64,000 nt of DNA from CAADGV01 sp040290295 (GTDB taxonomy: Bacteria; Bacteroidota; Ignavibacteria; UBA10030; UBA6906): NCBI GenBank assembly GCA_040290295.1, contig PSMW01000013.1:31994-95993 (forward strand). Reading direction: 5' to 3'. A program made the translations under genes and the position numbers. The notes beneath the pieces were generated by a model, which saw nothing but the letters and a program-made list of their open reading frames with translations, ran no database searches and had not been told where the DNA came from. Shown one piece after another: positions 57,855 to 64,000 of this stretch (the first letter of the stretch is position 1; each line of letters starts with the position of its first letter).

Positions 57855-59699
57855 TTATTCGACCGTGACGCTTTTCGCCAAGTTACGCGGCTGATCGACG
57901 CTCGTGCCGCGAGCAACAGCGATGTAATAGGAGAGAAGTTGCAAGGGAATCACATTCAGGATCGGACCGAAGTATCCGTAGGTGCGCGGCACGCGGATGA
58001 CGAATTCCGCCATCTGTTCGATCTGATGATCGTCGTCGTTCGCGATGGCGATGATGCGCCCGCGCCGTGCGCGCACTTCTTGCAAGTTGCTCAAGACCTT
58101 TTCGTAAATGCCGTCTTTCGGAACGATGAAGACCACCGGCATGTTCTCGTCGATCAGCGCGATCGGTCCGTGCTTCATTTCCGCCGCCGGATACCCTTCG
58201 GCATGGATGTAGGAGATTTCCTTCAATTTCAGTGCTCCTTCGAGCGCGACCGGGAAGTTCGGCCCACGGCCGAGGTACAAGAAATGCTGAGAGTCCTTGA
58301 ACTCTTCGGCAATGGCTTTAATCTGCTCCGTCGTGTGAGCAAGAATCGTTGCCACTTTATCGGGAATCGTTGCCAACTCCTGTGCAAGCAGCCGCGCACG
58401 CTTCTCATCCATCGTCCCTCGTGCTCGTGCCAACAGCATCGCAACGAGAGAGAGGACGGTCAGTTGCGACGTAAAAGCCTTCGTTGAGGCGACACCGATT
58501 TCGGGGCCGGCGTGGACGTACACGCCGCCGTGCGACTCACGCGCAATCGTGCTGCCGACGACGTTCACAATGCCCAAGACGGTCGCACCTTTCGTTTTCG
58601 CTTCTCGTCCTGCGGCAAGCGTATCGGCGGTCTCGCCGCTCTGGCTGATGAGGAACACGACATCATCGCTTCCGATGACGGGATTACGATAGCGAAACTC
58701 TGAGGCGTATTCCACTTCAGTCGGGATGCGCGCAAGTTCTTCGAACAAGTATTCGCCCACTAATCCTGCATGCCAGGATGTTCCGCATGCCGTGATGATG
58801 ATGCGCCGCGCGTTGAGCAACTTATCCTGCACCTCGCGCAAACCGCCAAGCACGACGGTTCCCATATCCACTTGCAGCCGTCCGCGCATCGCGTTGCGGA
58901 TTGTCTCGGGCTGCTCGTGAATCTCCTTCAGCATGAAGTGTTCAAATCCCCCACGTTCGATCTGCGACAACTCGAACGTGATCTCTTCGATCTCCTTCTC
59001 GATCTCTTCGTCGTCGATCGTCATCGTCCGCAGACCCGTTGCCGTTACCTCAGCGATCTCTCCATCCTCCAAATAAATGACCTGCCTTGTATGATTGACG
59101 ATCGCAGCCGCGTCCGAGGCGACGAAATTTTCGCCGTCACCCACACCGATGATCAGCGGGCTTCCCTTCCGTGCGGCAATCAGTCGGTCGGGTTGGTGGG
59201 TTGAAATCACCACAAGCCCGTACGTGCCTTCCACTTCTGCCAGGGCAAGCCGCACGGCGGCACAAAGGTCGTTGGTGCGTTTGTACATCTCCCCGATCAA
59301 ATGCGCGAGAACCTCTGTATCCGTTACACTGCGGAAGATATGTCCCTCACGCATCAGTTTTGTTTTTATCGCCGAGTAGTTCTCGATGATTCCATTGTGA
59401 ATGATGGCGATCCTCTGGTCCATATCCCAATGGGGATGAGCGTTCACGTCGTTCGGTTCACCGTGCGTTGCCCAGCGCGTGTGTCCCATGCCAAGCAGCG
59501 CACTCAGCTCTCCGTTGAACTGCCCGAGATGCTCAACGAGGTCGGCAACCTTTCCTGCCTTTTTCTCGACGCGAAAGACACCGTCTCGTACCAGCGCTAT
59601 ACCGGCAGAATCATAGCCGCGATATTCCAACCGTTTCAAGCCTTCTACGATGATCGGCACGCAGTTGCGCGAACCGATATAGCCGATGATACCGCACAT
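57855..59699 (-). CDS. glmS: Glutamine-fructose-6-phosphate aminotransferase
   Basis: Makes glucosamine-6-phosphate from fructose-6-phosphate and glutamine, the entry to peptidoglycan and lipopolysaccharide amino sugars; 614 aa. The amidotransferase Cys is the second residue (MCGIIGYIG), with GHTRWATHGEPN behind it. Two SIS domains follow (CGTSWHAGLVGEYLFEELA; HAEGYPAAEMKHGPIALI), and the C-terminus is PRNLAKSVTVE. AAGGGGG precedes the ATG. No glmS ribozyme sequence is evident in the 179 bases upstream. Confidence 0.98.
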   Translation of the reverse strand: MCGIIGYIGSRNCVPIIVEGLKRLEYRGYDSAGIALVRDGVFRVEKKAGKVADLVEHLGQFNGELSALLGMGHTRWATHGEPNDVNAHPHWDMDQRIAIIHNGIIENYSAIKTKLMREGHIFRSVTDTEVLAHLIGEMYKRTNDLCAAVRLALAEVEGTYGLVVISTHQPDRLIAARKGSPLIIGVGDGENFVASDAAAIVNHTRQVIYLEDGEIAEVTATGLRTMTIDDEEIEKEIEEITFELSQIERGGFEHFMLKEIHEQPETIRNAMRGRLQVDMGTVVLGGLREVQDKLLNARRIIITACGTSWHAGLVGEYLFEELARIPTEVEYASEFRYRNPVIGSDDVVFLISQSGETADTLAAGREAKTKGATVLGIVNVVGSTIARESHGGVYVHAGPEIGVASTKAFTSQLTVLSLVAMLLARARGTMDEKRARLLAQELATIPDKVATILAHTTEQIKAIAEEFKDSQHFLYLGRGPNFPVALEGALKLKEISYIHAEGYPAAEMKHGPIALIDENMPVVFIVPKDGIYEKVLSNLQEVRARRGRIIAIANDDDHQIEQMAEFVIRVPRTYGYFGPILNVIPLQLLSYYIAVARGTSVDQPRNLAKSVTVE

Positions 59700-59878
59700 A
59701 GTGATTCCCCCTTAAAAAGTGTGGGAAAAGATACCCAAATCACCCTATAAAATCAACGAACGAAAAACTTCGAGCTTTTAACGTTGCCGCGCATTTCCCG
59801 CGGGCGCGCACGGTTTTGAACACGCTTGACTCACGTCTGCCCTTGCAGCACGTTGGCATCCGGTACAGGAAGGAACAT

Positions 59879-60763
59879 CTATGGCGAGATGCGTTCCGAC
59901 TTCATCCACACATCGAGCCATTCCCACAACTGCATGATCATCGGCGTCGCCATCATCGATCCGCCAAAGCCGATAAACCGGCGCGTCAGCATACTCGACG
60001 GGGTCACCGCCACACGACACAAGCGTGCAAGATCGAATGTCACGCCGCTTTGCGCGGCGAGTTGTGCGAGGTAGGTGTTGATGGTTTCGACTGCCTTCCT
60101 CATGGCTTGCTGAGCCGCAGCGAATGTAGTATCGCCGGCGGAGCCTTCCCGACGGGAAAGAGAGTCGATGAGATATTTCAAAAACTTCTCCGCCTGCATC
60201 GCATCGATCCACATGTTCAATTCCCGGCGAACATCCGACCGCTGATGCAGTCCGCGACGCATCGCTTCCTTCGACACGATCGCGGCTTCCACCACCATGC
60301 GGAGGTCCTGATGCAATGTTTTGAGAAACGCATTGTTGCTTAAAGCTGGAAAGCGAAGCGGGAAAAATTTCAACTCCCCGACGATCTCCTCGACACTCAC
60401 CGCACGATCGCCCATCGCCGCGAATTGTGCGCGGCGAAACGGAGCCAGTGCCGATCTCAACCGTTCGACGTCGTCGCCTCGCACAGCGTACGAGTCGTTC
60501 TGCCGATGCCCCGCGGAATCGTCGATCATCACATGAAAGTACAGCGTGTTCCTCAGCGCCTGCCAGAAGAGCGGATCGGCCAAGATGCGTTCATAGTTCC
60601 GTAACCCGATGAAACGAGCATAGTCGAACGTTGCCAGCGCGTAAATGTCAAAATCCGTAAAGCTCAGCAGCAGCGCCGCAAGCACAGGGACGAAGAAAAA
60701 CACGCCGATGGCAATCAACGCAGGCGCAAGGAAAAACAAAGCGATGCGTGTCGGTGAACTCAT
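59879..60763 (-). CDS. Chimeric ORF: MalF-type permease N-terminus fused to an unrelated protein
   Basis: A 294-residue frame from the ATG at 60763 (GGAGAG site). Residues 1-76 are the beginning of a sugar ABC permease of the MalF/UgpA type: one helix (LFFLAPALIAIGVFFFVPVL) and then FTDFDIYALA, FIGLRNYERIL and ALRNTLYF. From about 60535 onward the sequence stops being a permease. The next 218 residues are soluble and helical (FRRAQFAAMGDRAV, then RGLHQRSDVRRELNMWIDAM), like the N-terminal helical part of SurA/PpiC-type isomerases without a rotamase domain, ending IGFGGSMMATPMI. The five missing permease helices and the absent MalG partner mean a deletion or a mis-join. The product is probably not a working transporter. 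Confidence 0.7.
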   Translation of the reverse strand: MSSPTRIALFFLAPALIAIGVFFFVPVLAALLLSFTDFDIYALATFDYARFIGLRNYERILADPLFWQALRNTLYFHVMIDDSAGHRQNDSYAVRGDDVERLRSALAPFRRAQFAAMGDRAVSVEEIVGELKFFPLRFPALSNNAFLKTLHQDLRMVVEAAIVSKEAMRRGLHQRSDVRRELNMWIDAMQAEKFLKYLIDSLSRREGSAGDTTFAAAQQAMRKAVETINTYLAQLAAQSGVTFDLARLCRVAVTPSSMLTRRFIGFGGSMMATPMIMQLWEWLDVWMKSERISP

Positions 60764-60785
60764 TGCTCTCTCCAATGCAATCTCA

Positions 60786-62219
60786 TCACTTTTTCGTCAC
60801 CATCCACCGTCGCTTCTCCAACATCACATCCACATCACGGTCGAGCAGCGCCGTCGCTTCCTCAACGGTCAACCGGTCCATCGTCACCAACTCCACGTAC
60901 TCGCGAACTTTCTGTGCTATCTGTTCCCACTCCGGCGTCTTCGGCATAGCAACGACGTGTTGAAGTTGTTGGAAGAACGCACGCGCATAGACGTTGCCGT
61001 CGAGCGCCGGGTCGCGCCATGCTTCGGTGCGCGCAGGAAGATCGCCCGTCAGCCGGTAGAACTCGATCTGCACATCAGGTTCGGAAAGATACTCGATCAC
61101 CTTCCACACATCCTCTTTCTTCGACGAATGTCGAAAGATCGCCAGGCTCGATCCGCCGGCGAGCGACGCACCGATACCGCCATGCGGTCCCGGCAACGGA
61201 GCCGTCATCCACGCATGCTGCAAAGCAGGAGGCATGCGTCGCTTGAACGCGCCGATATTCCACGGACCCGTAATGTGCATCGCAAAGACATTCTCCGCCA
61301 TACCCTGATAGATATTGACGATCTGCGTCGTCTTCACCGGCGCCCAACCGTTCTTGAAAAAGCGATGAAACGCATGCAGTGCATCCCGAAAGTCTTTGCC
61401 GCTGAACGCGCCGCGCGTGGCATTATCCCTCAGCAGCGGCGAGCCGAGTTGAACACCCATCAGCACAGGCGGCGCCCATTCGTTGTTCGTCGGAAAGAAC
61501 ACGCCGTACTCGCTCACCCTGTTCTTCACCAACGCATCGCACACATCGAACCACTCCTCCCACGACTGCGGCGGTTTCTGGTAACCGACACGCGCAAGCA
61601 GATCGGAACGATAGAACAGCACGCGCGTATCCACGTACCACGGTACACCCCACAGCGCCGAGTCGATCACGTTCGTATCCCAAATGCCGCGGAAGTAGCT
61701 CGAGTCGGTGATCGTGGTCGAGCGCGAGACGTACGGCGAAAGATCTTCGAGCGCGTTCACCACGTGAAACTCCGGAATCCACGTATTGCCGATCTGCGCC
61801 ATGTCCGGCAGCGAGTTGCCCGCGTAGGCAGTCAGCAATTTTTCGTGCGCAGCATTCCAAGGAATCATCTGCACGCGCACCCGCACATGAGGATGGCGGC
61901 GCTCGAATGCCGGCATCAACGTCGCCACGTGTTCGCCCTCCGCGCCCATCGCCCAGAACACAATCTCCGTGCGCCCGTCAGACGCTGCACCACAACCGGC
62001 GAACACCCACACACTCAGCAATGCAACACACACCAAGTTGTTCAACGCAGTCTTTGCAGAGGATGAATATGGGCGTTCCCCCGCTTTGAACAGCAAGCGG
62101 GGTCGGGCTGCTTCGGGCTTCGCTATCGCTTCGGTGCCGCTGCCGAACAGCAGCAGCGGCACTGGCGCCTGCAAAGCGGCGCCACCCTTCGCATCCCTAA
62201 CCCAAAAGCGATCCATCAT
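60786..62219 (-). CDS. Sugar ABC transporter solute-binding lipoprotein with displaced start
   Basis: A frame of 477 aa from the ATG at 62219, which has GAGG upstream and overlaps the GH3 stop. From about residue 58 it is a standard family-1 solute-binding protein: lipobox VFAGC (about 71-75), EIVFWAMGAEGEHV, DMAQIGNTWIPEF, and MAENVFAMHITGPW. The first 56 residues (DRFWVRDAKGGAALQ...) match no signal peptide and are encoded by a hairpin-rich repeat at 62079-62184. The native start was probably near the TTG/GTG codons just before LVCVALL. The lipid signal is thus internal unless one of those codons is used. Partner genes are the GH3 enzyme before it and the permease fragment after it. Confidence 0.82.
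   Translation of the reverse strand: MMDRFWVRDAKGGAALQAPVPLLLFGSGTEAIAKPEAARPRLLFKAGERPYSSSAKTALNNLVCVALLSVWVFAGCGAASDGRTEIVFWAMGAEGEHVATLMPAFERRHPHVRVRVQMIPWNAAHEKLLTAYAGNSLPDMAQIGNTWIPEFHVVNALEDLSPYVSRSTTITDSSYFRGIWDTNVIDSALWGVPWYVDTRVLFYRSDLLARVGYQKPPQSWEEWFDVCDALVKNRVSEYGVFFPTNNEWAPPVLMGVQLGSPLLRDNATRGAFSGKDFRDALHAFHRFFKNGWAPVKTTQIVNIYQGMAENVFAMHITGPWNIGAFKRRMPPALQHAWMTAPLPGPHGGIGASLAGGSSLAIFRHSSKKEDVWKVIEYLSEPDVQIEFYRLTGDLPARTEAWRDPALDGNVYARAFFQQLQHVVAMPKTPEWEQIAQKVREYVELVTMDRLTVEEATALLDRDVDVMLEKRRWMVTKK
62079..62184. repeat. Cluster of three perfect hairpins inside the binding-protein leader
   Basis: Three inverted repeats follow each other: CCCCGCTT/AAGCGGGG (62079-62102, loop 8), GTGCCGCTGC/GCAGCGGCAC (62134-62162, loop 9) and TGGCGCC/GGCGCCA (62163-62184, loop 8). 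The tract also repeats GCTTCGGGCTTCGC-like words. The composition differs from the surrounding genes. It looks like a dispersed palindromic element that landed just after a start codon and happens to be open in that frame. Confidence 0.7.
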
Positions 62220-64000
62220 CGTACCTCGAATCGTGTTTCAAGCAGCGCTTCTGAACTTCCTCCCACCATCACCGTGAACCAGCCGGGCTCGATCACCCGC
62301 TTCATACTCCCATCATAAAATGAAAGATCGTTGGGCGTGAGAAGGAACTCCACGGACTTCTTCTCGCCCGCCTTGAGCGCAACGCGGCGAAAACCCTTCA
62401 ACTCTTTCACCGGTCGCGTCACGCTTGCCACTTCATCCCGCATATACAACTGCACGATCTCCTCGCCATCTCTCTTACCGCTATTCATGACATCCACCGT
62501 CACGCACAAGGCTTCTCCCATCGGCACAGTCCTCTGCGACAAGCGAAGATTACTGTACGCGAAGGTTGTGTACGACAAGCCGTACCCGAACGGAAACAAC
62601 GGCGAGCTTGACACGTCGAGATACTTCGACGTGTACTTCAGCGAATCAACGGGAGGGCGACCCGTATTTTTGTGATTGTAGTAGATGGGCACCTGCCCCA
62701 CCCTTCGCGCAAAGGTGACCGGCAGCTTGCCGCTCGGATTGACATCACCGAAGAGAACGTCGGCGATGGCGTTGCCCGATTGCGATCCGAGAAACCACGC
62801 TTCGACAACCGCCGCAACGTGCTGAGCGATCCATGAAATGGTCAGCGGGCGTCCGTTCATCAGCACCACCACTAAGGGCTTCCCGAGCGCATGGAGAGCA
62901 CGCACCAATGCCTCCTGGCGTCCGGGAAGATCGATCGAAGCGCGACTGGCAGCCTCACCGCTCATCGTTTCTTTTTCCCCCACAACCACAATCACCGCCT
63001 CAGCCTCCGACGCCTTCTTCACGGCTTCGGCGATGTGTCGCTCGTCGTCCCCTTCGATATCGGATCCTCTCGCATACACCACGCGCGCAGCAGGAAGCTT
63101 TGCCTTCGCACCCTCGACAACCGTTACGACATCCTCCGCTTTGCCTTCGGCAGCCCAGGGTCCCCGTGGCTCGTGTTTGTCGTCGGCAAGCGGACCGACA
63201 ACAGCGATGCGCTTGAGCGACTTGCTGAGCGGTAACGCATCGCCGTCATTTTTGAGCAGGACGATCGCTTGTTGTGCCGCCGTGCGAGCGAGCGCCAGAT
63301 GCTCCTGCCGGACCATCATGCGCTTCTCCAACACCGTGTCGCAGTTACGGTAAGGATTGTCGAACAGGCCGAGTGCGAACTTCACGCGCAACACTCGCCG
63401 CACCGATTCGTTCACGAGGTGTTCGGGAATCCGCTGAGTGCGCACCGCCTCCACCATCTCGTGCGCGTAGATGCCGCTCACCATATCCATATCCACCCCG
63501 GCGCGGAGTGCGAGCGCTCCCACGTCGGTACGCGTCGCACCGACACCGTGCTGGATCATTTCGAGGATGGCTTCCCAATCACTCACCACAAAGCCGTTGA
63601 ACTTCCATTGGCCGCGCAGCACATCCGTCATCAACCAACGATTGGCAGAGCTGGGCACGCCTGCAATTTCATTGAACGAGCTCATCAGCGTGGCGACGCC
63701 GGCATCGACCGCCGCCTTGAACGGTGGAAGATAGATCTCGCGTAGCGTCCGTTCGGAGAGATCGACTGTGTTGTAGTCCCTTCCACCTTCAGCGGCTCCA
63801 TAGGCTGCAAAGTGCTTCGCACACGCGAGCATCGTCTGGGGATCGCTCCAACGTTCTCCTTGATAGCCGCGCACGTTCGCCGCTGCCATTGCCGCACCGA
63901 GGTACGGGTCTTCGCCCGCACCTTCAGCAATGCGACCCCAGCGCGGGTCACGGGCGATATCCACCATCGGCGCGAACGTCCAGTGAATGCCTGCGGCGGT
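62216..64000 (-). CDS. Glycoside hydrolase family 3 enzyme (beta-glucosidase-like), N-terminus beyond the window
   Basis: A partial gene that stays open to the right edge and gives 594 residues. It has the GH3 TIM-barrel end (MVDIARDPRWGRIAEGAGED, KHFAAYGAAEGGRDYN), with the nucleophile Asp in GFVVSDWEAI. The alpha/beta sandwich follows (NGRPLTISWIA), and then a C-terminal fibronectin-III-like domain (PFGYGLSYTTFAYSNL). This is the BglX layout, acting on beta-glucosides or xylosides, usually in the periplasm. Its TGA overlaps the ATG of the solute-binding protein, so hydrolysis and uptake were once one operon. Only about 150 N-terminal residues should be missing. Confidence 0.95.
   Translation of the reverse strand, partial: TAAGIHWTFAPMVDIARDPRWGRIAEGAGEDPYLGAAMAAANVRGYQGERWSDPQTMLACAKHFAAYGAAEGGRDYNTVDLSERTLREIYLPPFKAAVDAGVATLMSSFNEIAGVPSSANRWLMTDVLRGQWKFNGFVVSDWEAILEMIQHGVGATRTDVGALALRAGVDMDMVSGIYAHEMVEAVRTQRIPEHLVNESVRRVLRVKFALGLFDNPYRNCDTVLEKRMMVRQEHLALARTAAQQAIVLLKNDGDALPLSKSLKRIAVVGPLADDKHEPRGPWAAEGKAEDVVTVVEGAKAKLPAARVVYARGSDIEGDDERHIAEAVKKASEAEAVIVVVGEKETMSGEAASRASIDLPGRQEALVRALHALGKPLVVVLMNGRPLTISWIAQHVAAVVEAWFLGSQSGNAIADVLFGDVNPSGKLPVTFARRVGQVPIYYNHKNTGRPPVDSLKYTSKYLDVSSSPLFPFGYGLSYTTFAYSNLRLSQRTVPMGEALCVTVDVMNSGKRDGEEIVQLYMRDEVASVTRPVKELKGFRRVALKAGEKKSVEFLLTPNDLSFYDGSMKRVIEPGWFTVMVGGSSEALLETRFEVR

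Noticed and set aside
59700..59878. glmS ribozyme upstream of glmS
   Set aside because: The region upstream of the glmS start on the minus strand is only partly open and shows no recognisable ribozyme core; moreover 59700-59878 is short and ends in the chimeric gene.
1..64000. CRISPR array or insertion sequence
   Set aside because: No regularly spaced direct repeats, no transposase reading frame and no flanking target duplications were found; the repeats seen are short and isolated.

Overview
The window reads as a bacterial metagenomic or draft scaffold of moderately high GC. It most likely comes from the Ignavibacteria/Kapabacteria/Chlorobi side of the Bacteroidota. The clues are two secreted proteins that end in the type IX secretion sorting domain with the 'NPFNPST' signature of that group, outer-membrane beta-barrel proteins, many multiheme cytochromes c, and haem made from glutamyl-tRNA. 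Apart from an ABC exporter fragment at the left edge and a decayed gene near 3.5 kb, every gene is on the minus strand, so the text below follows transcription from high to low coordinates within each block. The sequence has two 10-N placeholders (26148-26157, 48741-48750), both inside genes, and at least two single-base frameshifts in otherwise intact genes.

Layout by region. 1-3242 (+): end of a membrane-fusion protein, an ATPase and two FtsX-type permeases (MacB/LolCDE-like exporter). 3424-3970 (+): frameshifted remnant of a DUF4900-like protein. 4111-9561 (-): an 1816-residue hybrid histidine kinase (Cache sensor, six PAS, two GAF, kinase core, receiver). 9991-20991 (-): a complete protohaem operon, ccsA/hemX-hemA-hemC-hemD-hemE-hemF-hemH-hemY-hemB-hemL, often overlapping by a few bases. 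21192-25208 (-): two small conserved proteins, acetyl-CoA synthetase and an alpha/beta hydrolase. 25382-34121 (-): secreted and outer-membrane proteins, including two type IX-sorted paralogues, a tail-fibre-like protein with an S74-type C-terminus and a beta-barrel protein.

34167-54870 (-) is the most interesting part: thirteen co-directional, tightly packed genes. In order of transcription they encode a two-domain GlcG/HbpS lipoprotein, an outer-membrane porin, a decahaem cytochrome fused to an LVIVD propeller, a three- to four-haem cytochrome, a protein with two cNMP-binding-like domains and four [4Fe-4S] clusters, a b-type cytochrome, a membrane-anchored decahaem cytochrome, a twin-FHA protein, an FAD oxidoreductase-FHA-FHA-ferredoxin fusion, a PP2C phosphatase, a PEGA-containing Ser/Thr kinase and two TPR/CsgG-type proteins. 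I read this as an electron conduit running from NAD(P)H in the cytoplasm to the outer membrane, with a phospho-threonine control circuit in the same transcription unit. The haem operon about 13 kb away would supply cofactor for more than twenty haems.

55221-64000 (-): 6-phosphogluconate dehydrogenase, tRNA-Phe with a clear terminator, an SDR enoyl reductase, glmS, and then a damaged sugar-uptake locus: a GH3 glycosidase running off the right edge, a solute-binding lipoprotein whose start is separated from its signal peptide by a hairpin-rich repeat, and a short piece of MalF-type permease fused in frame to an unrelated protein.
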